Under the pieces are notes generated by a model, which saw only the letters and a program-made list of their open reading frames with translations, was not told the DNA's origin and did no database searches. DNA of 64,000 nucleotides from JBMYZL01 sp049610385 (GTDB taxonomy: Bacteria > Bacteroidota > Bacteroidia > Flavobacteriales_D > Sanyastnellaceae): positions 1 through 64,000 of the forward strand of contig JBMYZL010000008.1 in assembly GCA_049610385.1 (NCBI GenBank), read 5' to 3'. Shown piece after piece: positions 16,408 through 25,434 of the stretch. Numbering within the stretch: the first letter of the stretch is position 1; every line of letters starts with the position of its first letter. The position numbers were made by a program, and so were the translations under genes.

Positions 16408-19220
16408 TTGCTCAGATAAAGGTTGCGCTCACTGTATACTTTGCGGAAGAATGGATCACGGAGGTTGGGAATGAATCGAATTCCCTCACCTGTGGATTTC
16501 ATTTCTGGCCCCAACTCCTTGTTCACTTCTGGGAATTTTTCATAGGAAAAAACCGGGATTTTCACCGCATAACCAGACAATTTGGGTTGATGCGGGAGGT
16601 CAGAAAGATGCGCCTCGCCCAGCATCACCTTGGTCGCATGATTCACATAAGGTTCGCCATAAGCTTTGGCAATGAAGGGGACCGTCCGGGACGCACGTGG
16701 ATTGGCCTCAATGATGAACACCTCATCATCCTTTACAGCAAATTGAATATTGATGAGTCCTTTTGTCTTCAGGGCCAAGGCAATGCGGCGGGTATACTCC
16801 TCAATTTGGGTGATGATCAAATCCCCCAAATTGTAAGGTGGCAACACGGCATAGCTATCTCCTGAATGAATCCCCGCAGGCTCAATGTGTTGCATGATGC
16901 CGATGATGCGCACTTCCTCCCCATCACAAATGGCATCCGCTTCGCATTCGATTGCACCGTCGAGATAGTGATCCAACAAAACTTTGTTATTCGGCATGTC
17001 ACGGAAAATGTCAATCACATGGCGTTCCAATTCCTCCTCGTTGATGACAATTTTCATCCGCTGTCCGCCCAAAACATAGGATGGACGAACCAGAAGAGGG
17101 AAACCCAATTCCTGACTCAATTCATTGGCTTCGTCTGCCGTTTCAACAACACCAAATTTGGGATAAGGCACATCATTGTCCCGCAGCAACGAGGAGAACG
17201 ACCCTCGGTCTTCGGCCAAGTCGAGCGCTTGGTAGCTTGTCCCCAAGATGGGAATTCCATAACGATCCATCTTTTCGGCCAACTTCAGCGCAGTTTGCCC
17301 CCCCAACTGAACGATGACGCCGATTGGCTTTTCGTGCAAAATGATGTCATAAATGTGCTCCCAAAAAACCGGCTCAAAGTACAGCTTGTCCGCGGTGTCA
17401 AAATCAGTGGACACCGTTTCCGGGTTGCAGTTGATCATGATGGTCTCGTAGCCACATTCTTTGGCCGCCAGAACCCCATGCACACAACAATAATCAAACT
17501 CGATGCCTTGACCGATTCGGTTGGGACCGCTGCCGAGAACAATCACTTTTCTTCGGTCACTGCAAATGCTTTCGTTCTCCTCCTCGAAAGAAGAGTAGTA
17601 ATAAGGAGTGGCGGCGGGAAACTCACCTGCGCAGGTGTCGACCAGTTTGTAGGTTCGGGTAATCCCCATTTCCGTGCGCTTTTCATGAACCTGACTCTCC
17701 AAACAACCGAGCACATGTGCAATTTGACGATCCGCATACCCTTTTTGTTTCAAGGTTCGCATCAAGCCTTTCGGAATGCTTTGCAAATCATGTTGTTCAA
17801 GTTCATGTTCCAAATGAACCAATTCCTCAATCTGCTTCAAGAACCATTTGTCGATTCTCGTGATTTCCTGGATCTTCCGCAATGGAATTCCCAATTTCAA
17901 GGCATCATACAGATGAAACAGACGATTCCAAGATGGATGTGAAAGGCTTTCAATCAGCTCATCTTGATCTGTCAATTCCCGGCCATCTGCACCCAATCCG
18001 TTTCGGCCAATCTCGAGAGATTGCGCCGCCTTTTGCAAGGCTTCTTGGAAAGACCGACCTATAGCCATCACCTCCCCAACCGACTTCATCTGCAACCCCA
18101 ATTCCTTCTTTGCGCCCGGGAACTTGTCGAATGCCCAGCGGGGAACTTTGACGACCGTGTAGTCCATGGTGGGTTCAAACATCGCACTCGTATTGCCCGT
18201 AATCGGGTTTTTCAGTTCATCGAGGTGATAACCGATAGCGAGTTTTGCGGCAATTTTGGCGATGGGATATCCCGTTGCCTTGGAGGCCAATGCAGATGAG
18301 CGGCTGACGCGCGGATTGATCTCAATTGCGATGATGTCCTCTTGATCATCATTGGAAACCGCAAATTGGACATTGCATCCTCCCGCAAAATCTCCAATCG
18401 CCCGCATCATTTGAATGGCCATGTCACGCATGCGTTGGAATGTGGTATCACTCAACGTCATGGCCGGAGCCACGGTGATGGAATCACCCGTGTGAATCCC
18501 CATGGGGTCGAAATTCTCAATGCTGCAAATGATGGTGACATTGTCATTGCTGTCACGGAGCAGTTCCAATTCGTATTCTTTCCAACCCATCACTGCTTTG
18601 TCAATCATGACTTCGTGAATCGGGCTCAGGTGCAAGCCGCGTGTCAAAGACGATTCAAATTCATCTTTGTCATAAACAATGCTTGCCCCGCTTCCTCCCA
18701 AAGTATAGGAGGGTCGGATGCACAAGGGAAAACCAAATTTCTGGGCCGCCTCCTTGCCTTCCAGAAAACTTTTTGCCGTCGCCTGTGGTGCCATACCGAC
18801 ACCGATTTTTTCCATGAGGGCCCTAAACTTTTCACGGTTTTCAGTGATCTCAATGGCATCAATGTCCACACCAATCATGCGGACCCCATACTCCTCCCAG
18901 ATGCCCATCTCATCGCACTGGATGCACAAGTTCAAGGCCGTTTGACCGCCCATGGTTGGCAATACTGCATCGATTTTTTGCTCCTGCAAAATCTTTTCGA
19001 TCGAAGCCGGCTCAAGAGGTTCCAAGTACACATGATCCGCCACCACCGGATCGGTCATGATTGTAGCGGGATTCGAATTGATTAAGGTCACCTCGATGCC
19101 TTCTTCCCGGAGGGACCGAGAAGCTTGAGATCCGGAATAATCAAACTCACAGGCTTGGCCAATCACAATGGGGCCACTGCCAATCAACAGGACGGAATGA
19201 ATACTTGAGTCTTTGGGCAT
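16404..19220 (-). CDS. carB: carbamoyl-phosphate synthase large subunit without MGS domain
   Basis: CarB makes carbamoyl phosphate from bicarbonate, ATP and ammonia channelled from CarA, for arginine and pyrimidine synthesis. The start is taken as MPKDSSIHSVLLIGSGPI; upstream in-frame codons do not resemble CarB. Two homologous ATP-grasp halves are clear: IGSGPIVIGQACEFDYSG opens the first and LGSGPNRIGQGIEFDYC (about 560) the second, each with its RPSY(T/V)LGG motif. The protein ends at residue 938, just after the second ATP-grasp half, so the C-terminal allosteric MGS domain of the roughly 1070-residue E. coli enzyme is absent. This agrees with the shorter flavobacterial form. carA is not in the window. 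Confidence 0.95.
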   Translation of the reverse strand: MPKDSSIHSVLLIGSGPIVIGQACEFDYSGSQASRSLREEGIEVTLINSNPATIMTDPVVADHVYLEPLEPASIEKILQEQKIDAVLPTMGGQTALNLCIQCDEMGIWEEYGVRMIGVDIDAIEITENREKFRALMEKIGVGMAPQATAKSFLEGKEAAQKFGFPLCIRPSYTLGGSGASIVYDKDEFESSLTRGLHLSPIHEVMIDKAVMGWKEYELELLRDSNDNVTIICSIENFDPMGIHTGDSITVAPAMTLSDTTFQRMRDMAIQMMRAIGDFAGGCNVQFAVSNDDQEDIIAIEINPRVSRSSALASKATGYPIAKIAAKLAIGYHLDELKNPITGNTSAMFEPTMDYTVVKVPRWAFDKFPGAKKELGLQMKSVGEVMAIGRSFQEALQKAAQSLEIGRNGLGADGRELTDQDELIESLSHPSWNRLFHLYDALKLGIPLRKIQEITRIDKWFLKQIEELVHLEHELEQHDLQSIPKGLMRTLKQKGYADRQIAHVLGCLESQVHEKRTEMGITRTYKLVDTCAGEFPAATPYYYSSFEEENESICSDRRKVIVLGSGPNRIGQGIEFDYCCVHGVLAAKECGYETIMINCNPETVSTDFDTADKLYFEPVFWEHIYDIILHEKPIGVIVQLGGQTALKLAEKMDRYGIPILGTSYQALDLAEDRGSFSSLLRDNDVPYPKFGVVETADEANELSQELGFPLLVRPSYVLGGQRMKIVINEEELERHVIDIFRDMPNNKVLLDHYLDGAIECEADAICDGEEVRIIGIMQHIEPAGIHSGDSYAVLPPYNLGDLIITQIEEYTRRIALALKTKGLINIQFAVKDDEVFIIEANPRASRTVPFIAKAYGEPYVNHATKVMLGEAHLSDLPHQPKLSGYAVKIPVFSYEKFPEVNKELGPEMKSTGEGIRFIPNLRDPFFRKVYSERNLYLSK

Positions 19221-19305
19221 TTTTTTTTTACCCGACAACCTTTCATTCTTGAGAACTTGGTGTTGTGGGTCAAAACGCGTGGCGAAATTAGAGAACTTTG
19301 ACCAC

Positions 19306-20178
19306 ATGGAATTCGCCTCACCTGACTTTCGTGCCCCCGACCGGTTGGTTCATGATTCAACACATTGGCGAATGGAATACGTCCTTCGAAAAAACAACTC
19401 ACACCGAGTGATCATTGCCTTTCACGGATTCGCCCGGCCATTGGAGGACATGCTGGTTTTTCAAGACAAGTGGCCTGAAAATGCCAGCGTTCTCAGCATT
19501 CATTTGATGCACCATGGTCAAAGTGGCCCGGTGGAGCGGGGAGATCATCCGATTGCACCTTCGGTCTGGATGGATTTGATTCGAGAAGTTTTGGCCAAGC
19601 ACGACTTCATCGAAGCCAAAGTTGATCTCGTGGGTTATTCCATCGGAGGCCGAATTGCATTGACTTTGCTCGCAGAAGCCCCGACATTTTGGAACCATGT
19701 TTTGTTACTTGCTCCAGACGGTTTGGTGAAAAATCCGTTTTACCGCATCACGGTTCACACCCGATTGGGACGGTGGGTTTGGTTTGCAATGGACAGACAT
19801 GCAAAAAAAGTCATGCAGTGGAATGATCGATTCCTCGCTTGGGGAATCATTTCGAAGCACCTGCATGAATTCGGCAGGTTTCACATGTCTTCCCATGAAA
19901 TGCGGATGATGGTTTGGCATGGATGGCGGTCACATCGCTGCTGCTGGCCTCGTCATCTGGAAATCACCAATGCCCTGTCCAAACGTGAGGTTTCAGGTGC
20001 GAAAACCACTTGCATTTTTGGCCAAAAAGACAAAATCATTCCCGTTCGAAATGCCCGTCGGCTTCGTCGCATGACCCGCGAGCTCCAGCATGTGCACTTC
20101 GAAGTCATTCCATCGGGTCATGGCATGCTGCAAGCCCACATCGTAGATCATATCATTAATTGTACCTTTTGTGCATGA
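19306..20178 (+). CDS. alpha/beta fold hydrolase
   Basis: The predicted protein of 290 residues (start MEFASPDFRAPD) has an alpha/beta hydrolase core: VIIAFHGFARP with the oxyanion-hole HG, the nucleophile elbow GYSIGG (Ser), TCIFGQKDKIIP carrying the acid residue, and VIPSGHGML with the catalytic His. The substrate is unknown. The gene diverges from carB across 85 bases, and its stop overlaps the start of the GGGP synthase gene by four bases (ATGA). That coupling makes a lipid-related esterase or lipase plausible, but this is inference. Confidence 0.82.
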   Translation: MEFASPDFRAPDRLVHDSTHWRMEYVLRKNNSHRVIIAFHGFARPLEDMLVFQDKWPENASVLSIHLMHHGQSGPVERGDHPIAPSVWMDLIREVLAKHDFIEAKVDLVGYSIGGRIALTLLAEAPTFWNHVLLLAPDGLVKNPFYRITVHTRLGRWVWFAMDRHAKKVMQWNDRFLAWGIISKHLHEFGRFHMSSHEMRMMVWHGWRSHRCCWPRHLEITNALSKREVSGAKTTCIFGQKDKIIPVRNARRLRRMTRELQHVHFEVIPSGHGMLQAHIVDHIINCTFCA

Positions 20179-20972
20179 ATTGGTTGGAAGGGTTGGAGTG
20201 CAGCATGCGGGCGGGAGAGAAACGACTTGCCGTCCTCATTGACCCCGATGATTTGCCACCTGGCAAGGCTTGGCATGACTTTCTGGAGCGGTTAAGTGCT
20301 TCACCAGTAACAGACGTGCTTATTGGCGGAAGCCTACTGATTCACAGAGAAGTACAAGACATCATGTCCACACTTCGGCAACGAATATCAAAACCTTTGG
20401 TGCTCTTTCCCGGGGAACCCGAACAAGTGACTTCAGGTGCCGATGCGCTTCTTTTTCTTTCCCTGATTTCAGGACGCAACCCTGAATTGCTCGTGGGCAA
20501 ACACGTGAACGCAGCCCTGCGCATCCGTCGGATGAAATTGGAGGTCATCCCTACAGGTTACATGCTCATTGGCGATGGTCCATTGACCACCGCCGCCTAC
20601 ATGAGCCAAACCCTGCCCATTCCAAAAAACAAACCCGCAATCGCTTCTGCAACAGCTGCGGCCGGCGAACTGCTGGGGCTGCGTCTGATGTATTTAGATG
20701 CTGGCTCAGGTGCCAGAGACCCCATTCCCAACAACATGATTGCTGCTGTCCGAGAACAAGTCCGTTGCCCCATCGTGGTTGGAGGCGGATTGAATGACGC
20801 ACCAAGCATTCGAGCGGCGTGGTGTTCTGGAGCCGACCTTGTTGTTGTGGGCACCGCCATCGAAAAACGGCCCACAGATTTCTCTTGGTTACCTGACCCG
20901 AAAATCAAAATGTCCATTCAAGCGACACCATCCAGTGACGTCCCGCCTGTGGATACAAGAAATTCTCTGTGA
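20175..20972 (+). CDS. geranylgeranylglyceryl-phosphate (or heptaprenylglyceryl-phosphate) synthase family protein
   Basis: The 265-residue TIM barrel joins a polyprenyl diphosphate to glycerol-1-phosphate. Family signatures are VLIDPDD near the start, VLIGGSL, LFPGEPEQVTSGADALLFLSLISGRNPELL, EVIPTGYMLI, YLDAGSGA, the phosphate loop IVVGGGLN and DLVVVGTAIE. Archaeal GGGPS makes ether lipids and Firmicute PcrB makes heptaprenylglyceryl phosphate. Flavobacterial members exist and their enzymology has been studied in vitro, but their physiological role is unclear to me. The ATG at 20175 overlaps the hydrolase stop. The last 68 bases run into the convergent receptor gene. Chain length cannot be set from this reading. 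Confidence 0.9.
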   Translation: MNWLEGLECSMRAGEKRLAVLIDPDDLPPGKAWHDFLERLSASPVTDVLIGGSLLIHREVQDIMSTLRQRISKPLVLFPGEPEQVTSGADALLFLSLISGRNPELLVGKHVNAALRIRRMKLEVIPTGYMLIGDGPLTTAAYMSQTLPIPKNKPAIASATAAAGELLGLRLMYLDAGSGARDPIPNNMIAAVREQVRCPIVVGGGLNDAPSIRAAWCSGADLVVVGTAIEKRPTDFSWLPDPKIKMSIQATPSSDVPPVDTRNSL

Positions 20973-23505
20973 CTTCTGTTTGTGAACCTCCATCTCGATA
21001 ACTGTACGTCCACCCATTGGCACTGTACATGGCATCCAATACGTTGTTCACGAAGAGATTGATGGCCCATGATTGTCCTTTTTCTCTGTGAAATGCAGAA
21101 CGAAATCGAAGGTCATGGACCGCATAGGCAGGCAACATCCGGTTCTGATTTGACGTGTTGTCCAAAAACTGTTCCCCGACATGGCGAAAAGCCCATTCTG
21201 CCGTTCCAATCCAACTTCTGCCCTCAGCTGACTCTTGCAATATCGATCCGCTGAGAACGCTCGTCGCGACCACATTGGGTGAGAAAGCAATGTCCGTCTC
21301 GCCGTGTTCAATTTGGACTTCAGAAATGGCCAGTCCATAGTCATACAAAACCTCTGTGAAATTTTGGATGCGGTTTTGGCTCCATGTAAGGTTCCCCGAC
21401 CAATGGACGCCTCGTTTGATTTCCCAATCTGCAATCCACTCCAAACCACGTCTGTAGCTTTGGTCCACATTCGTTCGAAGGGAACTGCCCACATCATTTA
21501 AAGCTCCCGTCAAAACCAATTGATTCCGATATGACATGGAATATCCAATCAACTCCATGCGGAATGAACCCTCAGCCGAGGTGGGGGATGGCCAACGTTG
21601 GGTCCATCCCAATTCCAGATCGGTCAATTGCTCTGGCTGAACATCGCTGGTGCCCGGTCCATCCACATAATCTGTCCGAGCGGGCTCCCGATGGGCCACA
21701 GCAATGGATGCAAAGGCCCGTTGGTCTGCAGAAGGCATCCAGTCCAACCCCAGCTTGGGATTGAAAAAAAGCAAGTCATCGCTGACATCAATGGTCCGCA
21801 GGTCATTGTCCAAACCCGATGCTTCGTACCGAACCGAACGAATTTGGCCTTCCGCTTGAAGCCGAATCCGATTGTCAACAAGGGACTTGATGCCACGGAA
21901 AAAGACATTGGCATCCTGTTTTCGGCCAACCCCATCGTAATAACGATGCCCAGGAGTCAGTTCACCTGCATGCTCCGCCCAGACCAATTGACCAAAATGA
22001 TCACCGACATAGGAAAAAACCCCGCCCCCGACAGTCAACATCGCATCCTCCCATCGCTGTTCAGCGCTGAACGCCGCACCATAGAAATCATTCTGCAACC
22101 AACGCCGACGAACAATATCTCCTGTTTCAAGGGTGTCACTGCCAATCACCAAATCTTGGATTCCGTATCGACCCAAGTCATCATCTGTTTTGAACTGCTC
22201 ATAATATCCATCTCCCTGCGTCCAATGCCCTGTCAAACCCAATCGCCAGGCCCCCATTGATTGCTCCCAATGCAATTGGTGATGATCCTGGCGGTAATCA
22301 TCCACTTCATCGTCGTAATTGTAATAATTGTGCTGGCGACCGTTTTCAATCAAATCTTGAATTCGATCCGAATCGGCGCCATAGTTGTATTCGTAGCTGT
22401 TCGCTGCCCAAGCTTCAATGGCTGCTGGTTCACCTTCTAACGCCACCTCAGGCACCCCAAACCAAGATTGATAAGTGCGTTCATGCCCCAACATGGCCGT
22501 GTAAGATACTTTGCCTGTTTCCCAAGATTTGACCACGCCCAGCTGCGCACTTGACAAATCACTTGAAGCCCGATCCACATAGCCTTCACTTAGAATCCGC
22601 GACATCCGACCTTCCATGCGGATTCCAGTCTCGCCCACCTCGCCACTGCTCCAACTCACCGAAGACCGCAGGGTGCCAAATGAGCCCACACCCAATACAG
22701 CCCGTCCACCTGGCTCGTCTTCGAAAGTCAAGGTGTTGACCGCAACCGTTGCCCCGAATGCACCCGGGCCATTTGTGCTCGTGCCCACACCTCGTTGAAT
22801 CTGCAATCCATCAACGCTGCTGCCCAAATCCGGCAAATCCACCCAGTAGACTTGATGAGATTCAGCGTCGTTCAATGGAATTCCATTGATGGTCACATTG
22901 ATTCGGGTTTGGTCCGATCCACGAATGCGCATTGACGTGTATCCGACCCCAGCCCCCGCGTCCGACGTGACCACCAAGGATGGCGTCAAGCGCAACAAAA
23001 AGGGCATGTCCACAGCCGCATCACGTTTTTGCAATTCATCCGAAGTAAAATTCTGGTGTGCAAACGGCGAACGTCCTCCGGCCGTCACGGCGGACACAGC
23101 CGCTGGTTCCAACAAAACTGAACCCAACAAGGGATCCACTGCTGGTCCCAATTCCGGCCCATTTCCAGGAACCATGAGCAAGTCGTCCAATCGCATAAAA
23201 CCAGGCACAACCTGAATTTGAATCGATAACGGCTGATGTCCAGCCAGGGTGATATTCAGTGTTTTTTGACCCGGTTCAATGCCTTCAAAAATGAAAACCC
23301 CCTGGTCATCTGTAGCAGTGGATTGAGCGGAGTTGTCCAACTGAACTTGAGCTCCAGCCATCCCGGATCCGGATGCTTCAACCACCCGCCCCACAATGCT
23401 GGCAGATGACGACTGAGCTCGAGCTGTGAAATTCAAGAACAACAAGAATCCCAAACCAATTGGAATCCATTTGCAAAGGCGATTGATTCTGTGCATCGTT
23501 TTCAT
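20905..23505 (-). CDS. TPP-riboswitch-controlled TonB-dependent receptor, probable thiamine transporter
   Basis: The 866-residue protein has a signal peptide (hydrophobic IGLGFLLFLNFTARAQS), a CarboxypepD_reg-like domain (SIVGRVVEASGSGMAGAQVQLD), a plug domain (DMPFLLRLTPSLVVTSDAGAGVGYTS; MRIRGSDQTRINVTINGIPLND) and a barrel ending in a terminal Phe (MVSLEWTF). Such receptors take up large or scarce ligands across the outer membrane with TonB energy. The TPP aptamer directly upstream on the same strand is the strongest clue to substrate: thiamine or a thiamine precursor or phosphate. ATGs at 23505 and 23496 are both possible starts. Its 3' end overlaps the GGGPS gene by 68 bases. Confidence 0.88.
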   Translation of the reverse strand: MKTMHRINRLCKWIPIGLGFLLFLNFTARAQSSSASIVGRVVEASGSGMAGAQVQLDNSAQSTATDDQGVFIFEGIEPGQKTLNITLAGHQPLSIQIQVVPGFMRLDDLLMVPGNGPELGPAVDPLLGSVLLEPAAVSAVTAGGRSPFAHQNFTSDELQKRDAAVDMPFLLRLTPSLVVTSDAGAGVGYTSMRIRGSDQTRINVTINGIPLNDAESHQVYWVDLPDLGSSVDGLQIQRGVGTSTNGPGAFGATVAVNTLTFEDEPGGRAVLGVGSFGTLRSSVSWSSGEVGETGIRMEGRMSRILSEGYVDRASSDLSSAQLGVVKSWETGKVSYTAMLGHERTYQSWFGVPEVALEGEPAAIEAWAANSYEYNYGADSDRIQDLIENGRQHNYYNYDDEVDDYRQDHHQLHWEQSMGAWRLGLTGHWTQGDGYYEQFKTDDDLGRYGIQDLVIGSDTLETGDIVRRRWLQNDFYGAAFSAEQRWEDAMLTVGGGVFSYVGDHFGQLVWAEHAGELTPGHRYYDGVGRKQDANVFFRGIKSLVDNRIRLQAEGQIRSVRYEASGLDNDLRTIDVSDDLLFFNPKLGLDWMPSADQRAFASIAVAHREPARTDYVDGPGTSDVQPEQLTDLELGWTQRWPSPTSAEGSFRMELIGYSMSYRNQLVLTGALNDVGSSLRTNVDQSYRRGLEWIADWEIKRGVHWSGNLTWSQNRIQNFTEVLYDYGLAISEVQIEHGETDIAFSPNVVATSVLSGSILQESAEGRSWIGTAEWAFRHVGEQFLDNTSNQNRMLPAYAVHDLRFRSAFHREKGQSWAINLFVNNVLDAMYSANGWTYSYRDGGSQTEVTENFLYPQAGRHWMVSLEWTF

Positions 23506-23568
23506 TTTTCAACGACGCGGGGGGTCCAATTGCAGTCGCCTGTGGCGCCTCATCAGATCCTGTTGCTC

Positions 23569-23653
23569 GCTCCCCTACCGAGATTATTCGGTCAGGTTCA
23601 AAGGGTATCATCTCAGCCATTCACATGCATGTGTCATCGGCACCCCTGCGTCG
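23569..23653 (-). promoter_or_regulatory. TPP riboswitch (thi box)
   Basis: Read on the minus strand this region has the conserved parts of the TPP aptamer in order: AGGGGTGCC, a variable hairpin, GGCTGAGATGATACCC (the pyrimidine-sensor arm with CTGAGA), TTGAACCTGACC, and CGGTAGGGGAGCG (the pyrophosphate-sensor arm). The ends CGC and GCG can close P1. The TonB receptor ATG lies 63 bases further on. A CCCCCC run in that spacer could pair with the GGGG of the aptamer end and form part of the expression platform. High thiamine pyrophosphate would be expected to turn the receptor off. Confidence 0.93.
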
Positions 23654-23656
23654 GGA

Positions 23657-23664
23657 CAAAGATA
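23657..23664 (-). promoter_or_regulatory. -7 promoter element TATCTTTG for the riboswitch transcript
   Basis: On the minus strand TATCTTTG matches TAnnTTTG exactly and lies four bases before the 5' end of the TPP aptamer, so transcription would begin right at the riboswitch. No clear TTTG -33 box is visible at the usual distance. The position agrees well with the aptamer boundary, which supports both calls. Confidence 0.55.
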
Positions 23665-23691
23665 GTCCTTGTGCAGTAAATTGTCCACGCG

Positions 23692-24477
23692 ATGGCACAT
23701 CAGAATTTGAGATTTTTGACTAAACTGGCCTTGGATGCGGCCAAAGCAGGTTCATTGATCTTGTTGAATCACATGGCCTCCAGCCCAGAGGATTTGGTCA
23801 TCCGAGCCAAAAGAGACGGTTCTCCTGTTTCCGCTGCAGATTTGGACTCCCACCGTGCCATCGTCGCTGTCCTTCAAAAAGCCCAAATTCCAATCATCAG
23901 TGAAGAAGGTCATCTGCCCCCCATGAGGGAGCGTCAATCCTGGCCCTGGTACTGGTTGGTGGACCCTTTGGATGGAACAGAAAGCTATTTGAAACATCGC
24001 GAGGGATTCGCCGTGAACATTGCTTTGTGCAATTCAGATGGACCTGTAATTGGGGTGGTTGCCGACCCTTTGGGCGAACGCATCTTTATCGGAGTTCAGG
24101 GTCAAGGTGCCGAAGAAATTCAATTGCATGATTTGACCCAAAAATGCATTTTGCATCCCCGTCCAATCGCCCAACCCCATCGGCTGGTCACAAGTTGGAA
24201 CGAAAGCGCATCCATCCAAGACCTGGTGCCACCCGGTATTGCAGCAAAAGACGTGATTGCCTCACCTGTCAGTGGGGCCCTGAAATTTTGTTTGCTCGCC
24301 ACGGGTGAAGCGGAAATTCACGCGCGAACGGGGCCTTATATGGAATGGGATTGCGCAGCAGGTGATGGCATTTTACGCGCCATTGGCCTCGATACCTTTG
24401 ATCGAAGAACGGGCCAAGTTCTCACCTACAATTCTCCCTCTCTTCGCGTTGAGGGTTTGTGGGTCAGCCGGATTTGA
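23692..24477 (+). CDS. cysQ: 3'(2'),5'-bisphosphate nucleotidase CysQ
   Basis: This 261-residue inositol-monophosphatase-fold enzyme removes the 3' phosphate of PAP, a by-product of sulfate assimilation and of phosphopantetheine transfer. The metal-site motifs are in place: IISEEGH (Glu pair), WLVDPLDGTESY (Asp-Pro-Leu-Asp-Gly-Thr) and EWDCAAGDGIL near the C-terminus. Length fits CysQ. The start ATG at 23692 diverges from the riboswitch transcript. The stop is only three bases from the convergent rsgA stop. Other sulfate-assimilation genes are not nearby. Confidence 0.92.
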   Translation: MAHQNLRFLTKLALDAAKAGSLILLNHMASSPEDLVIRAKRDGSPVSAADLDSHRAIVAVLQKAQIPIISEEGHLPPMRERQSWPWYWLVDPLDGTESYLKHREGFAVNIALCNSDGPVIGVVADPLGERIFIGVQGQGAEEIQLHDLTQKCILHPRPIAQPHRLVTSWNESASIQDLVPPGIAAKDVIASPVSGALKFCLLATGEAEIHARTGPYMEWDCAAGDGILRAIGLDTFDRRTGQVLTYNSPSLRVEGLWVSRI

Positions 24478-24480
24478 CTG

Positions 24481-25434
24481 TCATCGATATCCACTGCTTT
24501 CGTCGAAAGTCTCATACATTTCCAGGTAATTCTCCAAGCGAGACGCGGCAACCTCTCCCCTTTGAAGTGCCGCATGAACCGCACATCCGGGCTCGGTTCG
24601 ATGCAGACAATTGTGGAATTTGCATTCCGGCAGGCGCGCGAAAAACTCGGGGAAATAATGATGAAGTGAGTCTCTTTCGAGATGCACCAAACCGAAGCCC
24701 TTGATTCCTGGTGTATCCACGACAAATCCTCCTTCAGGCAGAGGATGCATGGTCGCAAAAGTTGTGGTGTGTTTGCCCTTGCCGTGTACGTCACTGACTT
24801 CGTCCGTCTTCAAGACCAAACCAGGAATCAGTGCATTGATGAGCGAGCTCTTGCCAACCCCTGAATGTCCTGAGAGCAAGTTGACACCACTGGCCGCAAG
24901 AGCACGTTGCAACAACGGCAATCCCTCTCCGGTCTTTGCGGACGTCCGCAACGTATCATATCCAGCGGATTGATAGACCTCATCCCAATCCTTCAGTGCT
25001 CCAGCATCCGTCGCATCTACTTTGTTGAACACAAGCGTCACGGGCACACCATAGGCCTCTGCGGTCACCAGAAATCGGTCTACAAAACCAGTGCTCGTTG
25101 CTGGCTCGGCAAGCGTGACCACAAGGAATGCACGATCCAAATTCGCTGCCACAACATGGGATTCGCGGGACAAATTCACTGACCTGCGAATGATGGCATT
25201 TCGTCGCTCCAAAATGCCCGTAACCAACCCTTCATTGCGATCCACATCCGACAATTCCCATCGCACTCGATCCCCCACAGCTATTGGGTTTGTGGATCGA
25301 TCTCCCTTCAATCTCAGTCGGCCTCGAGCCCGGCATGAAATCCGATCTCCAGTCGAAGTCAAAACTTCATACCACGACCCAGTGGACTGTAAGACCAAGC
25401 CCACTCGTTCGTCTCCCACAGACCCCATTTCCAT
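24481..25434 (-). CDS. rsgA: small ribosomal subunit biogenesis GTPase RsgA
   Basis: RsgA is a circularly permuted GTPase that acts late in 30S subunit maturation. The 317 residues have an N-terminal OB fold (about 10-75), the permuted GTPase with LVFNKVDA (G4) before GHSGVGKSSLIN (P loop) and DTPGIKGF (G3), and a C-terminal zinc knuckle with CKFHNCLHRTEPGC. The start is one base inside the gldA-like stop (TGATG), so the two are co-translated. It faces cysQ across three bases. Confidence 0.96.
   Translation of the reverse strand: MEMGSVGDERVGLVLQSTGSWYEVLTSTGDRISCRARGRLRLKGDRSTNPIAVGDRVRWELSDVDRNEGLVTGILERRNAIIRRSVNLSRESHVVAANLDRAFLVVTLAEPATSTGFVDRFLVTAEAYGVPVTLVFNKVDATDAGALKDWDEVYQSAGYDTLRTSAKTGEGLPLLQRALAASGVNLLSGHSGVGKSSLINALIPGLVLKTDEVSDVHGKGKHTTTFATMHPLPEGGFVVDTPGIKGFGLVHLERDSLHHYFPEFFARLPECKFHNCLHRTEPGCAVHAALQRGEVAASRLENYLEMYETFDESSGYR

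Noticed and set aside
16866..17942. 358-codon plus-strand open frame opposite carB
   Set aside because: It is antisense to conserved CarB sequence, shows no family motif and has His/Gln/Phe-rich composition typical of reverse frames.
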